A DNA stretch of 64,000 nucleotides from the NCBI GenBank assembly GCA_033807775.1, contig CM066313.1, positions 90,591,484-90,655,483 on the forward strand. Reading direction: 5' to 3'. The notes beneath the pieces were generated by a model. That model searched no databases and was not told the origin of the DNA. It saw only the letters and a program-made list of their open reading frames with translations. Source of the stretch: Saussurea involucrata (lineage: Eukaryota > Streptophyta > Magnoliopsida > Asterales > Asteraceae). Below, one piece after another: positions 46,866 to 60,713 of the stretch. Numbering within the stretch: position 1 is the first letter of the stretch; every line of letters begins with the position of its first letter. Position numbers and translations under genes: made by a program.

Positions 46866-49800
46866 ACTCTCCCCCACTTGGATTAGACTTCGTCCTCGAA
46901 GTCTACGTCCGCCAACAACTCTGGATAGTTTCACCACATCTCAACCTCGGGTTCCCAAGTCCACTCGGAGCCCTTTCTGTGTTGCCACTGGACTCTCCTC
47001 AACTAGAATCTAAATTTTTCACACCGTCTTAAAAATTTCTCGAATACATTTCTACCAACAACACTCCTTCAAGAACACTGAAATTATGATCAGAAGAACA
47101 CTCTAACAACTGGAATCATTCCTAGTCAAACGGCTTTGGTTGTCTCCCAACCTTAGAAATTCTATACATCCCGATTCAATTTCAAGCTCTAACCCTCCTA
47201 AAGTTGCTCACCAATATACCTTACAGGATACTCGGATCCGATCATTCCTACCATTAACCATCGATTATCTCCTACGAGTTCTAATCGACTCCAAAGATTT
47301 TCAATAACTTATATTAACAAAACATCGACCCCCTGCCGAACATCGGTCCAACCGATTACAATAACAAACATCGGCCACCCGCCGAACATCGGTCCAACCG
47401 ATTACAATAACAAACATCGGCCACCCGCCGAACATCGGTCCAACCGATTACCATAACAAACATCGGCCACCCGCCGAACATCGGTCCAACCGATTACCAT
47501 GAATCACATAAGCGTGGTATTATCCTTGACACTAACACAAATAGATATCCCCTACAATCAAGTCAACTAACACACACGTAGGTCATTCCCTTAACCGATA
47601 CTACCCGGCCTACATTACCAACACGCGTGGAATATCCAACCTCCCACCGTCGACGTATCCCCCACACACGCTCTACAAAGCTAATTTATCTGAACCGAGG
47701 ATACACCCTGACGCCTACCTCTCAGGTAACGCCTCAGGGCCCCGCACATCGGAATTACATCTCAGTTAAGTGCCCACAACTATATCCTCCTAGCACCTAC
47801 TAGAAAGCCTAGGCTATAACACCTGAACACCGGGGCCTCACCCCGAGATACCCAACCGACCACTACCAGCGACTGACTAACGTGCCTAAGGACCCAGAGC
47901 AAAACAGCCTACCCACAAGTGCCTATTCCGGATTGTCTCCCTCACCCAAACGTGTAAATACTCGACGTGCAATGAATGCCAAACGGTGCGACAAAAACAA
48001 CTCATCAACTAGACTCCACATCGAGCCATTAAAACCGGGCAATTGGCCCATGACTAACTCCAGGTCAAAACCGAGCAAAATGCTCCCCGCCTGCTAGACC
48101 CATAAGTCGGTCAAAAACGCGTTTAAATAAAGTCTAAGCAAGCAATACTCTAAAATCAACATTAGCCACAAAACTCAACACGGTTTACATAAAAGAGTTT
48201 TCCAAAAGGACTCACACCCTTAAAATTCTCAAAATGACACATAACACTTAAAAGCACATTTCCCCAAATGGTTTACAAAATCATTTACAAAATGCTTTCA
48301 ACATCAGGATTTTCATCTCAAAAAAGATCGTATGTAATAAAACTACTACTACCTGATCGATAGTTACGCAAAACTGGACACGCTCGTCCCACATAGGAAA
48401 ATCATGTTGAAAATCGTTCCATTGCAGTTCAGTTTACTCACACAAAAGCAAAGCGTAACAAATAATTTCTTTAAAATGAACCGCCTCGATTCCAGTATGG
48501 ATTGACTCATGACGTGCACTTAAAGTAACCGCTTGACCTTAAACAGGGTCCGACAAAGGTGTGCACATAATTCAAAATAAGTTTTCACGACGGTTGATTC
48601 AAAAATTCTTCTTTTTGATCATAAAATGACGTGGCACAGAGTTCGCCACAAATTTTTCGCGCGTCAGCTAGTCACACAAAACGATGACACGGTTTACAAA
48701 TGTATTTTTGTTAAAACACAACTGTCTCGTGTAAGTTTCAAACTTGAAGACAGAAACCAGTCCGCTTCTATTAATTGGAAATATCGACTAAAACCTCATA
48801 AAATCTCAAACTGGGGGCAGGCATGCAAGCTTGTAACACTTCCTCAAGTTTCGTACTTGGGACTTATAACGTCAAAACATTATAGTTTAAAAATGTATTT
48901 ATCGAAAATGCTCAAAATACCCGTTTCCTCCAAAGCAAAAGTTTTTAATTTCCCAAAAAAATGATCGGTAATTCTAAATTAACCGAATGTCAAAAATCTA
49001 CGCATTTATATTCCCAAAATATAACACATTGAAATCGTATGCATGATGTTCACAACATTAAAACACTCATTGGATCAAATGGTCTTTCATTTCGACAAAA
49101 AGGAACTAAAACATTTTCATGCACGACTCGTTCATCAAAATGTCGAGAACAAAGGTTACCTCAGTATGCATACCCCTAAGTCGATAAATCGCATTTTCAT
49201 GGAAATGTCAATAAAACCTTTAGCTGACTAAAAAGCACACAAAACAACTCCTTATGAAATGTTACCAAAATTCCTACATGCATCACTTATGTCACGCATG
49301 AATCAATCCACACACTGAACTATTTGCAATAAAACACTTAGTAATACAAACTCTCGAACGAAAAGTTATGCGACACAGGAATTCCAAACTCATTTTAAAC
49401 AAATCACCAAAATAGCCTTTATACAGACATCGTGGAATGTAACTTTCCGACTCAACTCTAACACATGTGGAGGAGTTCCAATGTTAGAGTCTCAATCCGT
49501 AGTCACTTACCCAACATCTTAACCACCACAAAACACGGATAACATCGTACCCGAAAGAACTGTTGGAAAAATAACGAAAATGAGACAAATTCTAACAAAG
49601 TTTGCATTCCCGTGATAAAACGGTTTCAAGCATTTTCAAAACTATAATTCGAAATCTTGTGGGTGTGCTAAACATTTCCCAAAGTTTCACAACACAATCC
49701 ATAAAAGGATTGGAAACACAAGGATTTGTTAAAGCAATCTTATTTTCAAAATAACTTCGTGCATGACTCATTCGGCATTCAACGTCTCGACCCCTACTAC

Positions 49801-50933
49801 TCCGAAACTCTCCGGTCTACTATTGTCATCCAGTCATTTAAACCTCTTAAGGCAAGTTGTGAAATCACATCAAATCATCTTACAGGTTTTCCTCAAATCA
49901 AAGTCGGCTCTATGAGCCTATGACTCTAGCACAATCTTCCATCTTGGCCCGAAATGATCTGCTTACAACAAATATCATCCTTATCGTCACTCTGAGTGAC
50001 TAATATTAGAATCGTCTTTCTATTCCAACGACTACTAGTTTAGGACCTTCATCACTACCCCCAACGATCATCACCTCAAAACACTTCGAGTACACACCTG
50101 TACTAGTAGGTTTACTATAGATGTTCCTCCTTGTGATGGCTATTCTGGGTAGACAATACAACGCGTTAATAGCACATAATAACTCATACTAACAACACTC
50201 ACGCTCAACTCCTTGGATTCCTCGTGACTTCCCCGACTCGAGCATTGATCCTGTGCCTCCGGTAGTAGGAGCTCTACTACTACCATCCACACCTATCATC
50301 GCCCGTTCCGAGTTCCATCCCAAGGGGTCCAAGTAGTTTCTCGCCGAAACTATACACATATGCCCGCACCGGCATATGTACACACTCTTCCTAGCTCCCT
50401 AGGAACTTCCTCTTATCCCACTACCCTTGCTACTACCGAATCCCTACTAACTATAACGGGTGACCTCGCGAATACCCGATTATATGCAGTGCGAAATAAA
50501 TAGGCCGTCGAATACAAGACTCTATCCTAGAACGGTTGGACTCAAACAAGAGCTGCGCAATAGAACTAAATCGAATATTCTAAGGCTATAAATCTCTTAT
50601 TGCATACAACCTAGAGGGCATCCACTTAGTAACCTATCATAATTAACATAAATTCCTAATAGCAAGTAGTTCAACATACAACATAGTGTCCACAACAGGC
50701 AATCTAGCATGCATATTCTATGATCTAGAAAGCAATAAAACACTAAGTATTGTACCTTTCCCCTTTGGCTCCGGCTGACTGTACACACTGCGCCTCCGAT
50801 CACCGTTTCTCAAACAGATCTTTCCTTCGTTTTATTTCCCAAAAACTTTAAAGAAAATTTTTATAGCCGCAAACTTGAGATCAAACACACCGAAATGCGT
50901 TTGATTCACTCAAGCCGTGCTCTGATACCAAGT
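46866..50933 (-). other. B2 internal region 1 (non-coding)
   Basis: Polypurine tract and hairpin GACTTCGAGGACGAAGTC at 46866-46903; 46-bp minisatellite with about four copies at 47325-47501; primer site at 50919-50930. No open frame is conserved with B1. The F insertion is absent. Confidence 0.85.
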
Positions 50934-53205
50934 TGTAACGTCCCAAAAATTACAAGCAAATTTAAAATTTTAAAATAAACATTTCATTTAAAACAACTCA
51001 TTAAATGATCCCAACGTTTCGTTTGCAAACACATATTAATATCTTTATAAAATAAAACCAGCGGAATAAACGTTTAATTTTTAAGATCATAAAGCAACCA
51101 GTTCTCCTCGCGCGCCAGTGTGTACTCGTCACGCCTTGGAGCCGCCCGTACCTGAAACCACAAACTATTGGGAAAGGGTAAGCACGAAGCTTAGTGAATT
51201 CAAACACCATAAATAATACAGTTATTCCACACTACCCCTAAAACAGATAGTGACACATAAACGATCATACCGGTCTACGAACAAATCATAAACATGTATA
51301 TCCACAACCACCCGCCTAAGAGGCACAAGTCGGTCCCACCGACCACATGATAACATCTTCGGCCCCGCCGAATCCCCGGTCCCACCGAGTCTCTACGCCA
51401 CCCGCGTATAAAACCTCCGGCCCCGCCGGACCCTCGGTCCCACCGAGTCTCTACGCCACCCGCGTATAAAACCTCCGGCCCCGCCGGATCCTCGGTCCCA
51501 CCGAGTCTCTACGCCACCCGCGTATAAAACCTCCGGCCCCGCCGGATCCTCGGTCCCACCGAGTTAACATGACAACATAGTATCAACTAGACACCCCACT
51601 ATCTAGTTCCACAACACAATCACATAAAGCTACCACACACGTACTACAACAATGATAAAACAACCGTTATTAGATATAGTGAGAGAACTCACCTCGAATG
51701 CGCGCCTAGCTTAACAACACAATTCAAGCTTCACAAATGCGGTCACTTCCCAGCACCTAAACGCATGTTAAAACGTGTCAATACGAGACCCGGACCCTAT
51801 GACACGACACACGCTTAAACCGTCACTAAAACTATTTTCTGCTCTCGCCAAACAGGTCTGTTCGGGACCTGTTTCGACCTCTTTAACCCAGAAAATTCCC
51901 AATATCATTTCATGGTTAGAAATTACTCTGAGATAGGGTTTCAAGGACATATTATACGCCTCCTAACGATTTTTCTACAATTTATTATGAATTAAATACG
52001 AACGACTACCAAAGCTGCCAGTTTTCGGTCCAGCCTGCACAAACAGCCCAGTACAGCCTAGCTACGGGCTTAATAGGACTTTCTGCAAAACACGAAAAAC
52101 CTTCCCAACTCGATTAGGGAACTCTGGGCACCAATTTCACCCCAAAACGAGTTACGAGTAAAACGTTAAGGCTTTCGCAAGATTAAGGCAGATTCCAGAA
52201 ATTTTCACATGAAATGACGAATCACCGAACTTGCGACCACTTTATCGCCCAGCTAGAGACCGAACCAGTTTTCTGCTAAAACACAGAAAACGTGCCCGAC
52301 CCCGAACTTGAACCGTGGGCGCCAGTTTCGGCTCTAACGGAGTTACGACGGAAAAGTTATAGCCGTCGCAAAAACAGTGGCTGCACCATTTTCCACATGA
52401 ATTGATGATTATAAAAACGACGGTTTTAACGGAACGGCTTAAACGATTAAGGTTTCGGGTTAGGGTTTAGCTATCATGGTTTAACGGAAACTGAACCACA
52501 CACGGCACCACTCACTGCCACCTACGGCAGGGGTGGTCGCCGGCGGCGGCCGCCGGCCGTTTTTCCGGCGACGCAGCGACGACAAGGAAAACGAACGAAA
52601 GGAAAACTTACTTCTCGGTAAAACGTAGCAACGGAACTGAATCGTCGGCTTCTTCTTCTTCTCGTCGTCCTTCTCCCTCTCTTTCTCTTCTCGGTTACCC
52701 TCTCTCTCTCGCACTCTCTCTCTCTCTCTCTCTGTTGCTCACTCTCCCTCTACCTCCCTCTCTCGCGTTGATCTCTCTCTCTCTCTGGCCAACACCAGCA
52801 GCGGCGCTGGTGTGGTGGTGGTGGGGGGGGGGGGGGGTTTCACGGCAGCAGCACTCAACACACAAAGAGGATGAGGTTAGGGTTTGATTGCGCCGTGGGA
52901 AAAAAAACGAGAAGGAGAGATGTCGATTAGGTTGTTTGTTTGCGAGAGTGTGAAAGAGAACGAGAGTTACACAAAAGAATTGAGGTTCGGTTCTTTAAGC
53001 AAAACAACAAAACGCTCCATGAAATCTTGAAAAGAAAAACCACCTTTAGTCCCTAGGTTTATAAGATAATTCCTCTTCTTGACCTAACCTAGGATTTTTA
53101 ACATTTTGACAATTCCGTTAACCCCGCTAATAAACATTTCGCTACGAGAAAAATATTAAACAATAATTAATCAAGAAATAACCATACCGGGACACGGGCT
53201 TTACA
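50934..53205 (-). repeat. LTR B2-2 (shared middle LTR)
   Basis: 2272 bp, including three 58-bp units at about 51393-51565. G run of 15 at 52823-52837. Confidence 0.92.
51393..51565 (-). repeat. 58-bp minisatellite of short inverted repeats in LTR B2-2
   Basis: Three units, each built of small palindromes: TACGCCACCCGCGTA, CCGGCCCCGCCGG and CTCGGTCCCACCGAG. The same block lies in LTR B2-3 (about 57731-57903). Confidence 0.9.
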
Positions 53206-56200
53206 ACTCTCCCCCACTTGGATTAGACTTCGTCCTCGAAGTCTACGTCCGCCAACAACTCTGGATAGTTTCACCACATCTCAACCTCGGGTTCCCAAGT
53301 CCACTCGGAGCCCTTTCTGTGTTGCCACTGGACTCTCCTCAACTAGAATCTAAATTTTTCACACCGTCTTAAAAATTTCTCGAATACATTTCTACCAACA
53401 ACACTCCTTCAAGAACACTGAAATTATGATCAGAAGAACACTCTAACAACTGGAATCATTCCTAGTCAAACGGCTTTGGTTGTCTCCCAACCTTAGATAT
53501 TCTATACATCCCGATTCAATTTCAAGCTCTAACCCTCCTAAAGTTGCTCACCAATATACCTTACAGGATACTCGGATCCGATCATTCCTACCATTAACCA
53601 TCGATTATCTCCTACGAGTTCTAATCGACTCCAAAGATTTTCAATAACTTATATTAACAAAACATCGACCCCCTGCCGAACATCGGTCCAACCGATTACA
53701 ATAACAAACATCGGCCACCCGCCGAACATCGGTCCAACCGATTACAATAACAAACATCGGCCACCCGCCGAACATCGGTCCAACCGATTACCATAACAAA
53801 CATCGGCCACCCGCCGAACATCGGTCCAACCGATTACCATGAATCACATAAGCGTGGTATTATCCTTGACACTAACACAAATAGATATCCCCTACAATCA
53901 AGTCAACTAACACACACGTAGGTCATTCCCTTAACCGATACTACCCGGCCTACATTACCAACACGCGTGGAATATCCAACCTCCCACCGTCGACGTATCC
54001 CCCACACACGCTCTACAAAGCTAATTTATCTGAACCGAGGATACACCCTGACGCCTACCTCTCAGGTAACGCCTCAGGGCCCCGCACATCGGAATTACCT
54101 CTCAGTTAAGTGCCCACAACTATATCCTCCTAGCACCTACTAGAAAGCCTAGGCTATAACACCTGAACACCGGGGCCTCACCCCGAGATACCCAACCGAC
54201 CACTACCAGCGACTGACTAACGTGCCTAAGGACCCAGAGCAAAACAGCCTACCCACAAGTGCCTATTCCGGATTGTCTCCCTCACCCAAACGTGTAAATA
54301 CTCGACGTGCAATGAATGCCAAACGGTGCGACAAAAACAACTCATCAACTAGACTCCACATCGAGCCATTAAAACCGGGCAATTGGCCCATGACTAACTC
54401 CAGGTCAAAACCGAGCAAAATGCTCCCCGCCTGCTAGACCCATAAGTCGGTCAAAAACGCGTTTAAATAAAGTCTAAGCAAGCAATACTCTAAAATCAAC
54501 ATTAGCCACAAAACTCAACACGGTTTACATAAAAGAGTTTTCCAAAAGGACTCACACCCTTAAAATTCTCAAAATGACACATAACACTTAAAAGCACATT
54601 TCCCCAAATGGTTTACAAAATCATTTACAAAATGCTTTCAACATCAGGATTTTCATCTCAAAAAAGATCGTATGTAATAAAACTACTACTACCTGATCGA
54701 TAGTTACGCAAAACTGGACACGCTCGTCCCACATAGGAAAATCATGTTGAAAATCGTTCCATTGCAGTTCAGTTTACTCACACAAAAGCAAAGCGTAACA
54801 AATAATTTCTTTAAAATGAACCGCCTCGATTCCAGTATGGATTGACTCATGACGTGCACTTAAAGTAACCGCTTGACCTTAAACAGGGTCCGACAAAGGT
54901 GTGCACATAATTCAAAATAAGTTTTCACGACGGTTGATTCAAAAATTCTTCTTTTTGATCATAAAATGACGTGGCACAGAGTTCGCCACAAATTTTTCGC
55001 GCGTCAGCTAGTCACACAAAACGATGACACGGTTTACAAATGTATTTTTGTTAAAACACAACTGTCTCATGTAAGTTTCAAACTTGAAGACAGAAACCAG
55101 TCCGCTTCTATTAATTGGAAATATCGACTAAAACCTCATAAAATCTCAAACTGGGGGCAGGCATGCAAGCTTGTAACACTTCCTCAAGTTTCGTACTTGG
55201 GACTTATAACGTCAAAACATTATAGTTTAAAAATGTATTTATCGAAAATGCTCAAAATACCCGTTTCCTCCAAAGCAAAAGTTTTTAATTTCCCAAAAAA
55301 AATGATCGGTAATTCTAAATTAACCGAATGTCAAAAATCTACGCATTTATATTCCCAAAATATAACACATTGAAATCGTATGCATGATGTTCACAACATT
55401 AAAACACTCCTTGGATCAAATGGTCTTTCATTTCGACAAAAAGGAACTAAAACATTTTCATGCACGACTCGTTCATCAAAATGTCGAGAACAAAGGTTAC
55501 CTCAGTATGCATACCCCTAAGTCGATAAATCGCATTTTCATGGAAATGTCAATAAAACCTTTAGCTGACTAAAAAGCACACAAAACAACTCCTTATGAAA
55601 TGTTACCAAAATTCCTACATGCATCACTTATGTCACGCATGAATCAATCCACACACTGAACTATTTGCAATAAAACACTTAGTAATACAAACTCTCGAAC
55701 GAAAAGTTATGCGACACAGGAATTCCAAACTCATTTTAAACAAATCACCAAAATAGCCTTTATACAGACATCGTGGAATGTAACTTTCCGACTCAACTCT
55801 AACACATGTGGAGGAGTTCCAATGTTAGAGTCTCAATCCGTAGTCACTTACCCAACATCTTAACCACCACAAAACACGGATAACATCGTACCCGAAAGAA
55901 CTGTTGGAAAAATAACGAAAATGAGACAAATTCTAACAAAGTTTGCATTCCCGTGATAAAACGGTTTCAAGCATTTTCAAAACTATAATTCGAAATCTTG
56001 TGGGTGTGCTAAACATTTCCCAAAGTTTCACAACACAATCCATAAAAGGATTGGAAACACAAGGATTTGTTAAAGCAATCTTATTTTCAAAATAACTTCG
56101 TGCATGACTCATTCGGCATTCAACGTCTCGACCCCTACTACTCCGAAACTCTCCGGTCTACTATTGTCATCCAGTCATTTAAACCTCTTAAGGCAAGTTG

Positions 56201-57274
56201 GGAAATCACATCAAATCATCTTACGGGTTTTCCTCAAATCAAAGTCGGCTCTATGAGCCTATGACTCTAGCACAATCTTCCATCTTGGCCTGAAATGATC
56301 TGCTTACAACAAATATCATCCTTATCGTCACTCTGAGTGACTAATATTAGAATCGTCTTTCTATTCCAACGACTACTAGTTTAGGACCTTCATCACTACC
56401 CCCAACGATCATCACCTCAAAACACTTCGAGTACACACCTGTACTAGTAGGTTTACTATAGGTGTTCCTCCTTGTGATGGCTATTCTGGGTAGACAATAC
56501 AACACGTTAATAGCACATAATAACTCATACTAACAACACTCACGCTCAACTCCTTGGATTCCTCGTGACTTCCCCGACTCGAGCATTGATCCTGTGCCTC
56601 CGGTAGTAGGAGCTCTACTACTACCATCCACACCTATCATCGCCCGTTCCGAGTTCCATCCCAAGGGGTCCAAGTAGTTTCTCGCCGAAACTATACACAT
56701 ATGCCCGCACCGGCATATGTACACACTCTTCCTAGCTCCCTAGGAACTTCCTCTTATCCCACTACCCTTGCTACTACCGAATCCCTACTAACTATAACGG
56801 GTGACCTCGCGAATACCCGATTATATGCAGTGCGAAATAAATAGGCCGTCGAATACAAGACTCTATCCTAGAACGGTTGGACTCAAACAAGAGCTGCGCA
56901 ATAGAACTAAATCGAATATTCTAAGGCTATAAATCTCTTATTGCATACAACCTAGAGGGCATCCACTTAGTAACCTATCATAATTAGCATAAATTCCTAA
57001 TAGCAAGTAGTTCAACATACAACATAGTGTCCACAACAGGCAATCTAGCATGCATATTCTATGATCTAGAAAGCAATAAAACACTAAGTATTGTACCTTT
57101 CCCCTTTGGCTCCGGCTGACTGTACACACTGCGCCTCCGATCACCGTTTCTCAAACGGATCTTTCCTTCGTTTTATTTCCCAAAAACTTTAAAGGAAATT
57201 TTTATAGCCGCAAACTTGAGATCAAACACACCGAAATGCGTTTGATTCACTCAAGCCGTGCTCTGATACCAAGT
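53206..57274 (-). other. B2 internal region 2 (non-coding)
   Basis: Near-identical copy of 46866-50933. Polypurine tract and hairpin at 53206-53243; minisatellite at 53666-53841; primer site at 57260-57271. Confidence 0.85.
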
Positions 57275-59538
57275 TGTAACGTCCCAAAAATTACAAGCAA
57301 ATTTAAAATTTTAAAATAAACATTTCATTTAAAACAACTCATTAAATGATCCCAACGTTTCGTTTGCAAACACATATTAATATCTTTATAAAATAAAACC
57401 AACGGAATAAACGTTTAATTTTTAAGATCATAAAGCAACCAGCTCTCCTCGCGCGCCAGTGTGTACTCGTCACGCCTTGGAGCCGCCCGTACCTGAAACC
57501 ACAAACTATTGGGAAAGGGTAAGCACGAAGCTTAGTGAATTCAAACACCATAAATAATACAGTTATTCCACACTACCCCTAAAACAGATAGTGACACATA
57601 AACGATCATACCGGTCTACGAACAAATCATAAACATGTATATCCACAACCACCCGCCTAAGAGGCACAAGTCGGTCCCACCGACCACATGATAACATCTT
57701 CGGCCCCGCCGAATCCCCGGTCCCACCGAGTCTCTACGCCACCCGCGTATAAAACCTCCGGCCCCGCCGGACCCTCGGTCCCACCGAGTCTCTACGACAC
57801 CCGCGTATAAAACCTCCGGCCCCGCCGGATCCTCGGTCCCACCGAGTCTCTACGCCACCCGCGTATAAAACCTCCGGCCCCGCCGGATCCTCGGTCCCAC
57901 CGAGTTAACATGACAACATAGTATCAACTAGACACCCCACTATCTAGTTCCACAACACAATCACATAAAGCTACCACACACGTACTACAGCAATGCTAAA
58001 ACAACCGTTATTAGATATAGTGAGAGAACTCACCTCGAATGCGCGCCTAGCTTAACAACACAATTCAAGCTTCACAAATGCGGTCACTTCCCAGCACCTA
58101 AACGCATGTTAAAACGTGTCAATACGAGACCCGGACCCTATGACACGACACACGCTTAAACCGTCACTAAAACTATTTTCTGCTCTCGCCAAACAGGTCT
58201 GTTCGGGACCTGTTTCGACCTCTTTAAACCCAGAAAATTCCCAATATCATTTCATGGTTAGAAATTACTCTGAGATAGGGTTTCAAGGACATATTATACG
58301 CCTCCTAACGATTTTTCTACAATTTATTATGAATTAAATACGAACGACTACCAAAGCTGCCAGTTTTCGGTCCAGCCTGCACAAACAGCCCAGTACAGCC
58401 TAGCTACGGGCTTAATCGGACTTTCGGCAAAACACGAAAAACCTTCCCAACTCGATTAGGGAACTCTGGGCACCAATTTCACCCCAAAACGAGTTACGAG
58501 TAAAAAGTTAAGGCTTTCGCAAGATTAAGGCAGATTCCAGAAATTTTCACATGAAATGACGAATCGCCGAACTTGCGACCACTTTATCGCCCAGCTAGAG
58601 ACCGAACCAGTTTTCCGCTAAAACACAGAAAACGTGCCCGACCCCGAACTTGAACCGTGGGCGCCAGTTTCGGCTCAAACGGAGTTATGACGGAAAAGTT
58701 ATAGCCGTCGCAAAAACAGTGGCTGCACCATTTTCCACATGAATTGATGATTATAAAAACGACGGTTTTAACGGAACGGCTTAAACGATTAAGGTTTCGG
58801 GTTAGGGTTTAGCTATCACGGTTTAACGGAAACTGAACCACACACGGCACCACTCACTGCCACCTACGGCAGGGGTGGTCGCCGGCGGCGGCCGCCGGCC
58901 GTTTTTCCGGCGACGCAGCGACGACAAGGAAAACGAACGAAAGGAAAACTTACTTCTCGGTAAAACGTAGCAACGGAACTGAATCGTCGGCTTCTTCTTC
59001 TTCTCGTCGTCCTTCTCCCTCTCTTTCTCTTCTCGGTTACCCTCTCTCTCTCTCTCTCTCTCTCTGTTGCTCACTCTCCCTCTACCTCCCTCTCTCGCGT
59101 TGATCTCTCTCTCTCTCCGGCCAACACCAGCAGCGGCGCTGGTGTGGTGGTGGGGGGGGGGGGGGGGGTTTCACGGCAGCAGCACTCAACACACAAAGAG
59201 GATGAGGTTAGGGTTTGATTGCGCCGTGGGAAAAAAAAAACGAGAAGGAGAGATGTCGATTAGGTTGTTTGTTTGCGAGAGTGTGAAAGAGAACGAGAGT
59301 TACACAAAAGAATTGAGGTTCGGTTCTTTAAGCAAAACAACAAAACGCTCCATGAAATCTTGAAAAGAAAAACCACCTTTAGTCCCTAGGTTTATAAGAT
59401 AATTCCTCTTCTTGACCTAACCTAGGATTTTTAACATTTTGACAATTCCGTTAACCCCGCTAATAAACATTTCGCTACGAGAAAAATATTAAACAATAAT
59501 TAATCAAGAAATAACCATACCGGGACACGGGCTTTACA
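57275..59538 (-). repeat. LTR B2-3
   Basis: 2264 bp, closest to LTR B2-2. The flanking bases ACTC after its end match the first four bases of the B polypurine region before plastid-like sequence begins. G run of 17 at 59152-59168. Confidence 0.92.
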
Positions 59539-59542
59539 ACTC

Positions 59543-59885
59543 ATCTCATAATTATCTGTGATTGTTTATGTCTCTAGCATGACCACTTGATGAAATGTAG
59601 AGGGAAGTGGGCTAAATGGCCGATACTACTAGAAGAATTCCTCTTTGGATAATAGGTACTGTAGCCGGTATTCTTGTGATTGGTTTAGTAGGCGTTTTCT
59701 TTTATGGTTCATATTCCGGATTGGGTTCATCCCTTTAGTAATCGGATGAATTGAGTTGTAGACATGAAAGCGTAAGAACTCAACGGGATTATCTCTTGTA
59801 TTTTGTATTGTAAACGCCTTATTATTTTTCCCTTTTGGGTGATTCATTTATTTAAGTCTTTACTCGTGACATTATTTTTAGGGGT
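59543..59885 (+). other. Nuclear insertion of plastid DNA (psbL-psbJ-petA region), probable extent
   Basis: The psbJ frame is certain. The sequence on both sides (AT-rich, with the ribosome-binding-like AGAGGGA upstream of psbJ) looks plastid-like and unlike the surrounding repeats, but its limits are estimates. The left limit touches the end of LTR B2-3. Confidence 0.6.
59616..59738 (+). pseudogene. psbJ: psbJ, photosystem II subunit J, plastid-derived copy
   Basis: The frame of 40 codons plus TAG is complete and reads as PsbJ: it begins MADTTRRIPLWIIGTVAG, continues with a hydrophobic single membrane span (ILVIGLVGVFFYG) and ends SYSGLGSSL. PsbJ is a small thylakoid membrane protein of photosystem II, normally encoded in the plastid psbE-psbF-psbL-psbJ operon. 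Residue 6 is Arg here, where I recall Gly in plastid copies (GGA to AGA), which fits drift after transfer. Among nuclear retrotransposons, with no transit peptide or nuclear promoter evident, it should be a silent copy. I class it as a pseudogene although the frame is open. Confidence 0.9.
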
Positions 59886-59889
59886 TTTA

Positions 59890-60260
59890 CAACTTCCAAG
59901 TTGAGGTATAGATCGAGGCACAATTAATGGTTAACTTTTTATGAGTTTGAAGCTATTTGAGACTTACATTTGGTGATTTAAGATTTTATTTAGATCGATA
60001 TATTACAATTTAGATATTGGGATAAGATCGTAGTACCCATTATGACATAAGGTACGTCGTATATGCTCTAATGTTCGTATATGTATGTGTTATAGGGAAA
60101 GCATGAAATCATAAATATAATATCTAATGATTGATTAAGTACATATGTGATGTACGCCATTAGGGGTTATATGAGTTGACCCTTGACTGATCGAAGGGTT
60201 GTCTATACACTGCACTTCTAAAGGTACAATATATAGATTGTGAATCTTTCATAAGAATTC
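59890..60260. other. AT-rich sequence, nothing recognised
   Basis: No reading frame, RNA gene or repeat partner was found. Confidence 0.4.
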
Positions 60261-60540
60261 TAATAAGGTTAGGGTTTATTTGGGGAAATTGACCAAAATA
60301 GACAAATCCAAAACCAAACTTGACAAAATAGCCAAACTCTCTCCGGATTCACCGAAATAGCCATGGGTTCGCACTCGGACCCGACCCGGTCCAGTGCGGA
60401 CCGCACTCTGCCCCAAAACGACGTCGTTTTCAGCTAAAATCGAATGTTGGACCCGACCCGACCTCTCCGCATCCGCACTCCATGGGCTCCGCATTCGCAA
60501 GTGCGGATGCGGAGCAAAACCCTAAATTTTTCGGGCCCCA
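60261..60540. other. Possible Mutator-type end with a strong hairpin
   Basis: Begins with 'gaccaaaatagac ... gacaaaatagcc ... ccgaaatagcc' words, then a GC-rich part. At 60465-60479 and 60500-60514 the 15-base arms CTCCGCATCCGCACT and AGTGCGGATGCGGAG pair perfectly around a 20-base loop. Its position upstream of the DUF1985-like sequence suggests the terminal region of the transposon that carried that gene (inference). Confidence 0.4.
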
Positions 60541-60713
60541 CCGCCATTGCGTTCCTATTTTAAAAGATTGGTCCCCCACATGCCCCACACTAATTTTTTA
60601 AAAACATTGGCCCCCCTTTCTTCTACGATTTTTGCCACGTGAAGTCAACGAGAGTGGGATACACGCTTTTTTTAACACAATGTCGGACGACGTAAGTTTT
60701 TTTATGCTACCTT

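Larger units (their letters stand above)
44773..59538 (-). mobile_element. Tandem B array B2: LTR-internal-LTR-internal-LTR
   Basis: Three LTRs (44773-46865, 50934-53205, 57275-59538) and two almost identical internal regions (4068 and 4069 bp) in one orientation. Each internal region has a primer site at one end and a polypurine tract with hairpin at the other. The outer flanks (GATTC; ACTCA) do not match. The arrangement fits unequal recombination between LTRs of two copies. Like B1 it encodes no recognisable protein. Confidence 0.93.
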
